A stretch of DNA of 64,000 bases from an uncultured Neglectibacter sp. (GTDB taxonomy: Bacteria > Bacillota > Clostridia > Oscillospirales > Acutalibacteraceae), in assembly GCA_937958185.1 (NCBI GenBank), contig CALFFN010000022.1:1-64000 (forward strand). Direction: 5' to 3'. Shown here piece by piece: positions 16,014 through 24,584 of this stretch; within the stretch, counting starts at the first letter, position 1; every line of letters begins with the position of its first letter. A program made the translations under genes and the position numbers. The notes beneath the pieces were generated by a model, which was not told where the DNA came from, made no database searches, and was given only the letters and a program-made list of their open reading frames with translations.

Positions 16014-18488
16014 ATGACAAAAGAAAAATTTTATCACGGGCTGACGGAGATCAGCGACAAATATATCAAAGAGGCGGATATCTTCGGACCTGTAAAGCCG
16101 GAAAAGGTCTCCCCCGTTTCCACTGTTCTCCGCTGGAGCTGCGCCGCTGCCGCCTGCCTAGTGGTGGGGATAGGCGTGTGGCTGCTGGGCAAAAACGGGC
16201 TGCTGCCCATCGCTTCGGTGCAATCCCAGCCGGGAGGGACGTCTTCCCTGAGCAGCGCCGTCAATGGCACGGAGGTGCTTTCTGAAAACACGGTCACCAT
16301 GAACCGGGACGGCAGCCTGACCTTTGCAAACCCGGAATTTCAGGAGGTACAGCGGGTGTTCCTGCGCCATGAGCCGGTGGTCGTCGGCGAAATGCGGGAA
16401 GAACAGGGAATGCCCGTTCTGGAAGCCTCCGACGGAACAAAATACGCCCTGCCCGAAACCGGGGATCCTGCGGACCGCATTCTCACGCTGACGCTGCCCC
16501 TGTTCGTGGCAGGTCGGTACGAAGCGGCGGACCGCACCAATCTGTTGTGGCAGCTTTTGGAAACGGATTACTATTTCTGCAAGCCGGAGGACGGCTCCCC
16601 CGCCTATCTGAAACCTGTTTCCCGCTTTGACGGGCTGGCCGGGGTGATCGGATACTATGACGAGGAGCACGTGTACCATGCGGAGCAGCCCCGGTACGCC
16701 GAAGAAGATAACTATGCAGACCTCCTGCGGGAGTTTCAGGGAGCGGAACCGGGAAGCGGAAGCACGCTGAGCGTATCCGGCGAATCCACGGACGGTTCCG
16801 CGGAGACCGCCAGCGTGCCGCCGGAATCCCCCCGGGACCTGGAAGGTCCTTACGAAAAATGGGAAAGATACGGCGGCGAGGACTTGATCTACAAGCTGCT
16901 CTATTCCTATCTGGAGCAGAACGACCTGCTGGAATACGCCCGGGTGCAGCTGCCCGGCGTCAAGGAAATGGTGGAGCTGAGCCGCTATGCGAAAGGAAGC
17001 TCCAGCACGGTTCAGCCGTCCGACGTTCCCCTGCTCACCAGGGACGCGCTGTATATCAGCAAGGAGGGGGATTTGTACTTTGCCAATTCAAAATATCAAA
17101 AGCTGTACTTTGCCTTTGGAGCAGACAGCCGGAACGTAAAAACAGGTGAGGACGCCGTTTCGGAAGCGGGAGACGATTCCTGCACCATGGTCTTAGACCT
17201 TATCCTGCCTTACTACATGATAGGCAAATATCCAGTGGACGGCGAAACCTCTCATCTGCTCTGTCTGCTGGAAGAACAGCAATACGGATTTTTTGAGAAA
17301 GACGGGGAAAAGACCGTAAGACCGATTGGCGGCTACAGCGACATTGCAGGCATGACGGCGGTAAAGGACGCCGGCGATGCGTTTGCTCCCGGACGGGAAC
17401 CTGCATGGTACCCCGGCGATGGAAAACGATATGTTTCCTCCATTGCGGAATTTACCGGGCTGACTGAGGAAGAAACCTCCGCTCTGCTGGAAAAGGCGGA
17501 GCAGAAGAGAAACGCCTTTAATAAAGACGGGGAACAGGCGGGAGATATTTTCCAGCAGCTGCTGTTTGCCTATATGTCCCAGAACGATCTGACGGGCTAT
17601 CAGCTTCAGGACGGCGAGTACCGCCTCATTACAGACGAGGAGCTTCACGCCGCCGCCATGCGCAACGAAACCGCAAAGCAAAATGTGTCCTTGAGACAGG
17701 AGCAAAAAGCAGCGCAGGACGGGGCGAATACCGCCGGCAGCTACACCCCCACTATTACGAAAGAAACGGCAAAAGCACTGGTCAACGAGTACCGAATGCA
17801 GGAATTTGTGAACCGGGAAACTTATCCCCTCGCTTCCCAGCTATTGGTGGATTATTCCTATATCGTTCTGGAAAACGACCCGGACAACAACATCAGGCTG
17901 ACCTGCCGGATCGCGTTCCAGCTCCAGGACCCGGACGACTCGGAAGCCCGCGCCTACTGGGTCACGGAAAACACAGAGGAGGGCACCGAGGCTTACGAGG
18001 GCTATTGGGTCACTACCCGCAATGTCTACGCCAAATGGGTCTACCCGCCCAGTGAGCCGACGGAGGGCAAGTGGGTCTTTACAGGCTCGGAAGAGCTGGC
18101 ACAGAGCGGCGAAGTGCCTTATTGGGAAGAGGTACGGCGAGTAGCAAAGCAACAGGCGCAAAATTATGTAAACCAATGGCTTTCCAACACAGAGCACCCC
18201 CTTGCGGAATGCTTCTATCAAAATCTCCGGGTGGAGGCGATCTCTGAAGAAAAGGGCTATTTCCGTATGGCGCTGCGCATGGTGTTCAAGCCGAAAAATG
18301 AAGAAAGCCTTTCCTACTGGATGGCAGGAAACACCAAGCCGGGCACTGGAGAAAACGAAGGCTATTATACCGCTGCTCGTGGAGTGGAGGTAGAGAAAAT
18401 CGACGGCGTCTGGACGATCACAGACAGCGGCACCGGCGGATTTACCAACGAAGGCGGCGTGGAAGCCGTGGAATGGACCATCGAGTAA
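16014..18488 (+). CDS. Large membrane-anchored protein, putative anti-sigma/sensor
   Basis: 824 residues: a short cytoplasmic start (1-43), one membrane helix (about 44-62, WSCAAAACLVVGIGVWLLG), and an extracytoplasmic part of 750 residues. The outer part shows two internal duplications. Segments near 100-250 and 345-500 share the pattern DGSL-F-AN..-Q, LTLPLF..G-Y and D-LAG. Two C-terminal segments near 585-710 and 720-824 share a Y..N/Q-ENP..F..Q/L-D and a N-T--GT-E-EGY-- motif followed by W-. No known catalytic motif was found. Coupled to the ECF sigma gene (1 nt gap), it is probably its anti-sigma factor and surface sensor; that role is inferred from context. Confidence 0.6.
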   Translation: MTKEKFYHGLTEISDKYIKEADIFGPVKPEKVSPVSTVLRWSCAAAACLVVGIGVWLLGKNGLLPIASVQSQPGGTSSLSSAVNGTEVLSENTVTMNRDGSLTFANPEFQEVQRVFLRHEPVVVGEMREEQGMPVLEASDGTKYALPETGDPADRILTLTLPLFVAGRYEAADRTNLLWQLLETDYYFCKPEDGSPAYLKPVSRFDGLAGVIGYYDEEHVYHAEQPRYAEEDNYADLLREFQGAEPGSGSTLSVSGESTDGSAETASVPPESPRDLEGPYEKWERYGGEDLIYKLLYSYLEQNDLLEYARVQLPGVKEMVELSRYAKGSSSTVQPSDVPLLTRDALYISKEGDLYFANSKYQKLYFAFGADSRNVKTGEDAVSEAGDDSCTMVLDLILPYYMIGKYPVDGETSHLLCLLEEQQYGFFEKDGEKTVRPIGGYSDIAGMTAVKDAGDAFAPGREPAWYPGDGKRYVSSIAEFTGLTEEETSALLEKAEQKRNAFNKDGEQAGDIFQQLLFAYMSQNDLTGYQLQDGEYRLITDEELHAAAMRNETAKQNVSLRQEQKAAQDGANTAGSYTPTITKETAKALVNEYRMQEFVNRETYPLASQLLVDYSYIVLENDPDNNIRLTCRIAFQLQDPDDSEARAYWVTENTEEGTEAYEGYWVTTRNVYAKWVYPPSEPTEGKWVFTGSEELAQSGEVPYWEEVRRVAKQQAQNYVNQWLSNTEHPLAECFYQNLRVEAISEEKGYFRMALRMVFKPKNEESLSYWMAGNTKPGTGENEGYYTAARGVEVEKIDGVWTITDSGTGGFTNEGGVEAVEWTIE

Positions 18489-18527
18489 AAAACGCGATTC
18501 AATCTGAGAAAAATTCCTTTCTTGCGC

Positions 18528-18570
18528 AAGGAAGCCCTGAACCATATCTGGTTCAGGGCTTCCTGTTTTT
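18528..18570. terminator. Bidirectional terminator
   Basis: Stem GGAAGCCCTGAACCA / TGGTTCAGGGCTTCC with a 4-nt loop, followed by TGTTTTTC. It separates the sigma operon from the converging hflX gene. Confidence 0.85.
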
Positions 18571-18579
18571 CTTTTGGAT

Positions 18580-19842
18580 TCAGCTTTTGATTTCGTACTC
18601 TTTCACAACCGCGTACAGCCGCTCGCTGAGACGGGCGGAAAGGCGCAGCCCCTCCGGCACGTATTCCTCGGAGAGCACCGCCCCCTCCTCCCGAAGCTTC
18701 GCCGCCACGCCGCTTTTGGAAAAGGGAAGCAAAAGCTCCACATCAAAGGTCTTTTCCGGCAGGTTTTCCTCGATCGCCTGCACCAGCCCGTCAATGCCGT
18801 CTCCGTTCAGGGCGCTGATACGGACGGCGCCGGGGATACGCAGGGTGGATTCCGGGTCCTCCACAGCGTCCCATTTGTTCAGCACGGGGATCACCGGGCT
18901 GGGCGTTTCCTGCCCTTTCCCGGTGTTCAGGCTTTGCAGCAGCTCTTCGGTGACCCGGAGATGTTCTCCCGCTTCCGGGTTGGAAGCGTCGCAGATATTC
19001 AGCAGAATGTCGGCGGCCGCCGCCTGCTCCAGGGTGGATTTGAAAGCTTCCACCAGATGGTGGGGCAGGCGGCGGATCAAGCCCACCGTGTCGATGAGCA
19101 TGACCGTTTTTCCGCAGGGCAGCTTCAGGGCTCTGGCGGTGGGGTCAAGGGTGGCGAAAAGCTTATCCTCCGCCAGTACGCCCGCCTGGGTCAAGCGGTT
19201 CATCAGGGTGCTTTTCCCGGCGTTGGTGTAGCCCACCAGCGCCACGGTGACCGTGCCGTTTTTCTTTCTGCGCCTGTCGATCACGCCCCGGGCGGCTTCC
19301 ACATCGCCGAGCTGTTCCTTTAAGGCGCTTATCCTCCGCCGAATGTGCCGCCTGTCCGTTTCCAGCTTGGTTTCACCGGGTCCCCTTGTGCCGATGCCGC
19401 CGCCCAAACGGGACAGGGACGTGCCCTGCCCACTGAGCCTGGGCAGCATATAGCGGAGCTGGGCAAGCTCTACCTGAAGCTTGCCCTCCCGGCTTCTGGC
19501 GCGCTGGGCAAAAATGTCCAAAATCAGCATGGTGCGGTCTATCACCCGCACGCCGCAGAGCTTTTCCAGATTGCGTATCTGGGTGGGCGTCAATTCCCTG
19601 TCGAACACCACCATGTCCAGCTCTTCCCGCTTGACCAGCTCCGCCGCTTCCTCCGCCATGCCGGAGCCCAGGCAGGTCGCCGTATCGGGAGAGGGGCGCT
19701 TCTGCATAAGGGTAAACGCCGGTTCCGCCCCGGCGGTGCGGGTCAGCTCCCCCAGCTCCAGAAGAGACGCCTGGGCGTCGTATTCCCCGGTGTCCAGAGA
19801 AACAAGCAGCGCCCGTTCCTGCTTTTCTTCATTTTCAAACAT
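18580..19842 (-). CDS. hflX: GTPase HflX
   Basis: A 420-residue ribosome-associated GTPase that splits stalled ribosomes. The N-terminal HflX domain (about 1-190) includes GSGMAEEAAELV and VVFDRELTPTQIRNLEKLCGVRVIDRTMLILDIFAQRARSREGKLQVELAQLRYMLPRL. The G domain follows with G1 GYTNAGKSTLMN, G3 DTVGLIRRLP and G4 NKWD. The ATG at 19842 follows GGGAGG. It borders the phage-like region on the left, separated by a hairpin-rich gap. No hfq or miaA neighbour is present. Confidence 0.95.
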   Translation of the reverse strand: MFENEEKQERALLVSLDTGEYDAQASLLELGELTRTAGAEPAFTLMQKRPSPDTATCLGSGMAEEAAELVKREELDMVVFDRELTPTQIRNLEKLCGVRVIDRTMLILDIFAQRARSREGKLQVELAQLRYMLPRLSGQGTSLSRLGGGIGTRGPGETKLETDRRHIRRRISALKEQLGDVEAARGVIDRRRKKNGTVTVALVGYTNAGKSTLMNRLTQAGVLAEDKLFATLDPTARALKLPCGKTVMLIDTVGLIRRLPHHLVEAFKSTLEQAAAADILLNICDASNPEAGEHLRVTEELLQSLNTGKGQETPSPVIPVLNKWDAVEDPESTLRIPGAVRISALNGDGIDGLVQAIEENLPEKTFDVELLLPFSKSGVAAKLREEGAVLSEEYVPEGLRLSARLSERLYAVVKEYEIKS

Positions 19843-19968
19843 AGCGTTCCTCCCGTTCCGACAGTGAAACCTGCTTCTAATTACAATAGGGTTCCCCGGT
19901 CTGTTCTGTTCAGTCTAGCATTTCCTTGTTTCCCTGTCAATATGTCCATACCGCTTTAGAGAAGCCCG

Positions 19969-20059
19969 GTCTTTCCGTAGGAAAGACATATACTTCTTGC
20001 GAAGCAAAAGAAAGGCTGCGCCTTTCTTCCTGGAAAAGGCTTCGGCTGCACCGCAGCCG
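19969..20059. repeat. Island of four short stem-loops
   Basis: Four perfect hairpins follow each other: GTCTTTCC-GTA-GGAAAGAC (19969-19987), CTTC-TTGC-GAAG (19993-20004), GAAAGG-CTGCG-CCTTTC (20010-20026) and CGGCTGC-ACC-GCAGCCG (20043-20059). Stems differ in sequence but share 3-5 nt loops. They fill the gap between hflX and the end of the phage-like operon. Confidence 0.65.
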
Positions 20060-20133
20060 ATTTTCTAAACGAAAACCGCCTTTTCTAACTTACTTATTCA
20101 GTATGCTGTGAAATATTTTTCTGTCCATTGATC

Positions 20134-20661
20134 CTACAGTATCTCATTTTTGCTTCTTTCCGGCAGGAGCAGCACAAGATACCGTTTGCTGGAATCGTTC
20201 AGGTGCAGAATGTAATTGCTGTCCTTGGCACAGGTCTTGTTGTACCGCGCCACATTGATCCCTCCGCCGGTGCTTGTGATGGCGATGCCGCCCAGACCAA
20301 GGTCTTTTGGGATAGAGCTGTTAGAGTGGTTGAACCACAGGTCCCAATAGATATCCAGCTTTCCGTCGGAGCGGGGCACGACCGGCGGGCAGTCCAGACA
20401 AAAGACAAACATCGCCCGCGGCGAAAAATAGATTTTCCTCGATGTACTCGAAGCTCCCGTCCCGGTGTAATACAGATAGGAAAAGGGGCGGTCCAGAAAT
20501 TCCCTGTCGTCCGCCGTGATGTGCTTCAGGGCGCTTTCCAGATGGTCTCCCAGGGCGGTTTCCAAAATCTCGTTATCCTGCCTGAAATCCAGCCGTTCCG
20601 GCCTGTCTGTGGGTTCCCAGAGGGACAGCCCCAGCCGTTCCGATTTTTCCGATGAAGCCAT
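20134..20661 (-). CDS. Fibre-like or receptor-binding phage protein
   Basis: 175 residues, last gene of the phage-like operon, in the position of tail-fibre genes. The N-terminus has a charged stretch (RPERLDFRQDNEILETALGDHLES), and the rest is rich in aromatic and Gly residues with beta-pattern (FSYLYYTGTGASSTSRKIYFSP, LDIYWDLWFN, GGIAITSTGGGINVARYN). I do not recognise a family. The ATG at 20661 is preceded by GAGGAGG at 7 nt; an alternative TTG two codons upstream is less likely. It is short for a fibre, so it may be a truncated or reduced version. It follows the YmfQ-like gene by 33 nt. Confidence 0.6.
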   Translation of the reverse strand: MASSEKSERLGLSLWEPTDRPERLDFRQDNEILETALGDHLESALKHITADDREFLDRPFSYLYYTGTGASSTSRKIYFSPRAMFVFCLDCPPVVPRSDGKLDIYWDLWFNHSNSSIPKDLGLGGIAITSTGGGINVARYNKTCAKDSNYILHLNDSSKRYLVLLLPERSKNEIL

Positions 20662-20694
20662 ATTCAAATTCCTCCTCTTTCAGATATGCTGCCG

Positions 20695-21276
20695 TCACAG
20701 TGCTTCCAGCTCCTCCTGTGTCAGCCCGTCCAGTTCCTCCCATGTCTTTTGCAGCCCGTCAAATTCTGAAAATGCGGGCAGATAGGCGTCCAGCTTGACC
20801 CAGTTCATGTCCTCCGACCATTCCCAGGAAAGGTGGGCGGGAAGAATTTTTTCCAGCTCCCGGCGGGCTTCCGCTTCCGAAACGCCCAGCAGCCTGCCCA
20901 CCAGCACAGTAAGCCCTTCCGCCGTTTCCGCAAGCTCGCCCTTCACCCCTGCCGCCGGAAGCATATGGGAAAAATCCCCCGGCGCGAATTTTTTCGGGTT
21001 CATAGCAAGCCGCGCGCCCAGCCTTTCCCGGCGGTCATAGAGGGCGCCGTTCACAGGGGGAAAGCCGTACAGGTTTTCCCAGCGCGACAGCTCCCCTTCG
21101 GACATGGTGGGCGGGAACAGGTCGGAAAGCAAAGCGTCCATGGACGTTTCCAGCCTGTCCAGCCCCTCGCCGCAGGCAAGCAGGTCCCAGCTGCCGGGGT
21201 CCTCCTCCAGCTCCATTCGGTAGGCGCCCGTGGCGTTCAAAATTTCCAGCATTCGCTGCGCCGCCGGTTTTCTCAT
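20695..21276 (-). CDS. YmfQ/XkdU-like phage baseplate protein (DUF2313)
   Basis: 193 residues. The N-terminal segment (MLEILNATGAYRMELEEDPGSWDLLACGEGLDRLETSMDALLSDLFPPTM) and the following SRWENLYGFPPVNGALYDRRERLGARLAMNP are characteristic of the DUF2313 family, which bridges the baseplate and fibres in Mu- and PBSX-type phages. Its ATG overlaps the stop of the baseplate J gene as ATGA (21273-21276), a coupling arrangement. This places it in the normal XkdT-XkdU order. Confidence 0.8.
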   Translation of the reverse strand: MRKPAAQRMLEILNATGAYRMELEEDPGSWDLLACGEGLDRLETSMDALLSDLFPPTMSEGELSRWENLYGFPPVNGALYDRRERLGARLAMNPKKFAPGDFSHMLPAAGVKGELAETAEGLTVLVGRLLGVSEAEARRELEKILPAHLSWEWSEDMNWVKLDAYLPAFSEFDGLQKTWEELDGLTQEELEAL

Positions 21277-22334
21277 ACGCTTTCCTCCAGGGTCACCGTT
21301 CCCAGCGTCAGCAGCATATTGGCTGCTCCGTTTACATCCCGCATGGAACTGAAAAATACCAGCTTCACCGCCGGGACGGCGTTCAGCACGGCACGCTCAA
21401 TTTCTGCCAGATATACGGGGCTGCCCACGGAAAGCCCGGCAAAATAGGCGGCGATGGCGGATTCCGCCAGCTCCTTGCCGTGACCAAAGTCCATGCCGTC
21501 GGGAAGCTTCATGCGCAGCCCCACATTGACAGCGCTTTGGGCGGCAGCCTGCACCGATACGGTAACGCCTACCTCCCGCAGGCGGTCGTATTCCGCCTTC
21601 AGGCGGCTTATCGTTGCGGTGTCCGGCGCGCCGGCTTCTCCCCAGATGTACACGCCCACGGTGTTCGCGCCGTCCTTTTTGGGAACCACTCCCGCCGAGC
21701 CCACGCCCGGGCAGGACAGGGCAATATCCCGGTAATAAGCGGCGTTGGTGCCGTTGGGCAGGTTTTGATAGGCAAGCAGCACCCGGCTGCGGTATTCCCC
21801 GTCGCTTTCCTGCTCCCTCCCGCCGCTGAAAGGCGTCTTGTTTGTCACGGTGTTGATCCCCGTCAGGGAGGAAGACAGGGTATTTATCCGCCCGGAAGCA
21901 ACGTTCCCCGCCGCGCCGCTCTGTACCGCCTGCGCGGGAACGGCTACATTCAGGCTTCCGGCTGACAGGACAGCCTGCTCCAGCGTCTCATATTCCAAAG
22001 GCGAGCTGCCGGAGGTGGCGCATACCGTTCCGGCAGGGATCACCAGATCGAAGGACAGCGGCAGGTACCGGGAAAAGGTGATGGTCCCCGTCGCGTGAGC
22101 GGCGCCCCGGCGGGCAACGCCCCGCAGCGCGCCGTGGGAATCCAGCTGCTCGCCGGTGGCGGTCTGCGGGAATGCCTGCTGCCGGATCCAGTCCAGCTTT
22201 TTTTGCAGGCGGTACACCTCCCCCGCCAGCACCTTCATGCGAAGCCCGGTATCGGAAACGTCCTCGGCATTGCAGCCGCTTTCCTTTTCATAGGCTTCCT
22301 TCATGCGGGAAAAAATTTCTTCATAGGTCTCCAT
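21273..22334 (-). CDS. Baseplate J-like protein
   Basis: 353 residues of the Mu gp47/P2 gpJ/XkdT family that forms the baseplate wedge. Visible family marks: the N-terminal helix EEIFSRMKEAYEKESGCN, the FPQTATGEQLDSHGALRGVARRGAAHATGTITFSR stretch, and the central YRSRVLLAYQNLPNGTNAAYYRDIALSCPGVGSAGVVPKKDGANTVGVYIW. Length is normal for the family, so this gene is intact. The ATG at 22334 follows AAAGGAG. It lies 30 nt after the gp25-like gene. Confidence 0.9.
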   Translation of the reverse strand: METYEEIFSRMKEAYEKESGCNAEDVSDTGLRMKVLAGEVYRLQKKLDWIRQQAFPQTATGEQLDSHGALRGVARRGAAHATGTITFSRYLPLSFDLVIPAGTVCATSGSSPLEYETLEQAVLSAGSLNVAVPAQAVQSGAAGNVASGRINTLSSSLTGINTVTNKTPFSGGREQESDGEYRSRVLLAYQNLPNGTNAAYYRDIALSCPGVGSAGVVPKKDGANTVGVYIWGEAGAPDTATISRLKAEYDRLREVGVTVSVQAAAQSAVNVGLRMKLPDGMDFGHGKELAESAIAAYFAGLSVGSPVYLAEIERAVLNAVPAVKLVFFSSMRDVNGAANMLLTLGTVTLEESV

Positions 22335-22364
22335 GGCGTTCTCCTTTCTTTTGTGCTGTGCCGC

Positions 22365-22697
22365 TTAAAAATCCACCCAGACAGTGCCATTTCCCAGCGG
22401 CGTGGAAACGGTAAAGCCTGCCTGCTCTTCCGAAAGGCTCACCACGCTGTTCGCCTGGACGCCCGGCAGCCCCATCAGCGCTTCATTCGCCAGGCTCAGC
22501 GCCTGGTCGGCAGCATGCTCCGCCGTAGTATCCAATGTGGAAAGGCGGCTGCCGATGGTTCGGTCGTAAAGGAAGCTGCCCTGCGGAATGGTGAGCCGCA
22601 GGGTGGCGTTTTGCAGCAGCTCCTCCTTTTCGGTGGTGGTTCTGGGCAGCCCTGTCCTGAGCAGCGGATAGGTGCCGTATTGCAGTTTCAGCCCCAT
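22365..22697 (-). CDS. Baseplate wedge protein, gp25/DUF2634-like
   Basis: 110 residues. It resembles the T4 gp25/P2 gpW and XkdS type proteins: GLKLQYGTYPLL at the start, QNATLRLTIPQGSFLYDRTIGSRL in the middle and a C-terminal beta-pair (FTVSTPLGNGTVWVDF). It occupies the XkdS slot between the spike and baseplate J genes. The ATG at 22697 is supported by AGAGAAGGGAAG-like purine-rich sequence upstream. Assignment combines position and general fold pattern. Confidence 0.65.
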   Translation of the reverse strand: MGLKLQYGTYPLLRTGLPRTTTEKEELLQNATLRLTIPQGSFLYDRTIGSRLSTLDTTAEHAADQALSLANEALMGLPGVQANSVVSLSEEQAGFTVSTPLGNGTVWVDF

Positions 22698-22748
22698 AGT
22701 TATACACTTCCCTTCTCTTAGCGGTGGACGGTCCTGTAAATTATTTTC

Positions 22749-23069
22749 CTATTGGGGGGAAAAGACCTGACCGTTTATCACCACGTCGCCGTTGCTTTTC
22801 AGCAGTATCTCCGCTCCGCCGGAGGAATACAGGCGCACCTCGCCCTCCTTCAGCTCCGTGTCCGGCAGGGCGGAGACCCCGGCGCAGAAGCCGTTCAGCA
22901 TGACGGCTTTCCCGCCGGAAGCCGCCATGCTGGAAAAACCGTAGGGGAACAGCAGCTCCGGGGAACGGTACTCGCTTTCCCCCTGCACGGAAAATTCCCC
23001 GCCGCTTTGCACCTCGCCGCTGGTCACCTTTGCGCCGTCATTTCTTTCCAGCTGTTGCGTCAGCCACAT
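22749..23069 (-). CDS. Short baseplate spike protein (Mu gp45 / gpV-like)
   Basis: 106 residues. The C-terminal half has the repeated short beta-pattern of phage spikes: LPDTELKEGEVRLYSSGGAEILLKSNGDVVINGQVF, the form in which a beta-helix tip ends. It occupies the XkdR slot, the central spike of contractile baseplates. The ATG at 23069 follows AGGAGGAAG and lies inside the 3' end of the XkdQ-like gene (overlap 32 nt). It is short for a spike, which fits a reduced device. Confidence 0.7.
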   Translation of the reverse strand: MWLTQQLERNDGAKVTSGEVQSGGEFSVQGESEYRSPELLFPYGFSSMAASGGKAVMLNGFCAGVSALPDTELKEGEVRLYSSGGAEILLKSNGDVVINGQVFSPQ

Positions 23070-23964
23070 AATCTTCCTCCTTTCCCCGTTCCAGCACCAG
23101 TGTGGTGCGTTCGCCGGCTCTGTCCCGCCTGTACCGGGCGCTTTGCACCGGGCAGTCGGTAAAGGTCCCCGCGCCCGGCACGGTCACGGTGACCAGCGCG
23201 TCCCGCAGCCCCCACACAGCGCCCTGACAGGTGACGGTCAGCAAAAAGCTTTCCCGCTTTCCCTTGGCAAGGATACTGCGGGGGTCCCTGCCGGATTCCA
23301 TGCTGACGTACCTTCTGCGGCAAACGCCCGGTCTGCTGCCCTGGTACAGGGTGTCGTACCCGCCCAGGCTGTTCTGTTTCCACACCTGCGTGATGTACTT
23401 GCAGGGCTTTTGGTGAAGCTCTGCGGAAAGCACATGGGAAAGCCGCAGCTTTTTTGGCTCGGCGCTTTCGCAGTGGACCGCTCCGGCTTCGTCCACATAG
23501 GGCGTTGTGCCCAGAAAATCGCGGCAGAACCCCGCCAGCGCCGTCCAGCAGCTGTCGCCCTTGCCGATGGTCAGTTTTCCCGGCTTCCGCCCACGGTCCC
23601 CCCTGCCCAGGGTCAGCCCCACAGGGGTCAAAAGCTTTTTCTCCAACGTGGGAAGCGCCGGGGAGAGGACCGTTTCCGGCGCCGCTTCGTTGTCCAGCAG
23701 CAGCGCTTCCATGCTGCGGCAGATCAGCTCCACCTGCAGGCCGGAAGCGGACAGGGTGGTATTCTGCTCGTCCACAATGCCGCGAAAGAAAGTGCTTCCC
23801 CTCTCGATGATCCGCACCTCCGCAAGCTCCTGCCAGCGGCTGTCTGCGGGAAATTTTACCCGCAGCAGGTCGGCGGGCGCGTCCCTGTCAAAGGAAAGGC
23901 TCAGCTCCAAAGGGTCGCCCAGCTCCAAAGCCTTTCCTGCCAGATCATATCCCAGAAATGTCAC
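23038..23964 (-). CDS. XkdQ-like baseplate hub protein
   Basis: 308 residues of the P2 gpD/XkdQ type hub family. An N-terminal domain begins TFLGYDLAGKALELGDPLELSLSFDRDAPADLLRVKFP; the centre has the typical FRGIVDEQNTTLSASGLQVELICRSMEALLLDNEA, where these proteins contain their split beta-barrel; the C-terminus is a second barrel. The start is GTG at 23962-23964, overlapping the TGA stop of the LysM gene (GTGA). A longer frame upstream lies in the LysM gene and is rejected. Length is close to the family. Confidence 0.8.
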   Translation of the reverse strand: MTFLGYDLAGKALELGDPLELSLSFDRDAPADLLRVKFPADSRWQELAEVRIIERGSTFFRGIVDEQNTTLSASGLQVELICRSMEALLLDNEAAPETVLSPALPTLEKKLLTPVGLTLGRGDRGRKPGKLTIGKGDSCWTALAGFCRDFLGTTPYVDEAGAVHCESAEPKKLRLSHVLSAELHQKPCKYITQVWKQNSLGGYDTLYQGSRPGVCRRRYVSMESGRDPRSILAKGKRESFLLTVTCQGAVWGLRDALVTVTVPGAGTFTDCPVQSARYRRDRAGERTTLVLERGKEEDYVADATAGKK

Positions 23965-24476
23965 GGCACGATCACCCGCTCTCCCGCTTTCAGGCAGCCG
24001 ATATCCGGCAGATCGGGATTCGCCGCTGTCAGCGTATCCATGCTCCTGTTCCAGCGGTGGGCATAGTCCCACAGGCTTTCGCCCTCTTTTGCCGTGTACG
24101 CGCCCCTGCCGTCATATTCGGTCTCCGACTGGGTCTCCACAAAGGTAAAGCTGTACTTCAGGAGATTTTTCCCGGCGGCGCCGATCAGCTTCAGGCTGTC
24201 GAAGATCGCCAGAAACGGCTTCTGCCCCGGAAGGCGCAGGCTGCCCGCCCCACCCTGCAGGTACAGGTCGTGCAGGGCGTTCCACTGCGTCCAGCAGTTG
24301 TCGCCGACAAAATAGCCCTCCCCGGTGACCCTGCGCTTCTGCCGCCCCAGATCCTCCGCTTTTGTGCCCGCGTAGGGCAGCACAGTTTCCTTTAGCGTCC
24401 TTTCATCGCTGACGGTCAGGGACGTGGGGTTGTTCCGCCAGAGAAAGCTCCGAAAGCTCATGCCCATCAGATTCAT
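23961..24476 (-). CDS. LysM-domain tail protein, XkdP-like
   Basis: 171 residues. The N-terminal three quarters is a tail-associated domain (FRSFLWRNNPTSLTVSDERTLKETVLPYAG, and GEGYFVGDNCWTQWNALHDLYLQGGAGSLRLPGQKPFLAIFDSLKLIG), and the C-terminus is one LysM motif (about 125-171: YTAKEGESLWDYAHRWNRSMDTLTAANPDLPDIGCLKAGERVIVP). This is the layout of XkdP/gpX-like proteins that join tube tip to hub. The ATG at 24476 follows AAAGGGGGG. It directly follows the 25-residue peptide, so the tail shaft genes that normally precede it are missing. Confidence 0.85.
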   Translation of the reverse strand: MNLMGMSFRSFLWRNNPTSLTVSDERTLKETVLPYAGTKAEDLGRQKRRVTGEGYFVGDNCWTQWNALHDLYLQGGAGSLRLPGQKPFLAIFDSLKLIGAAGKNLLKYSFTFVETQSETEYDGRGAYTAKEGESLWDYAHRWNRSMDTLTAANPDLPDIGCLKAGERVIVP

Positions 24477-24489
24477 GCTTTCCCCCCCT

Positions 24490-24567
24490 TTACAGTTTTC
24501 CCGGATAGCGCCGGCTGTCCCGCTCGATTTCCAGGGACAGCTCCTCCGCCCGTTCTACACTTTCCAT
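24490..24567 (-). CDS. 25-residue phage peptide
   Basis: A tiny open frame: ATG at 24567, stop TAA at 24490-24492, product of 25 residues beginning MESVERAEELSLEIERDSRR. It is a charged amphipathic helix (4 Arg and 6 Glu) ending Y-P-G-K-L. A strong ribosome binding site (AAAAGGAGG) lies 7 nt upstream, and the gene is neatly placed between two others (17 and 13 nt gaps). Helical mini-proteins of this kind are found before LysM genes in clostridial prophages. It may be all that is left of the tube/tape-measure region. Function unknown. Confidence 0.55.
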   Translation of the reverse strand: MESVERAEELSLEIERDSRRYPGKL

Positions 24568-24584
24568 GATCCATTCCTCCTTTT

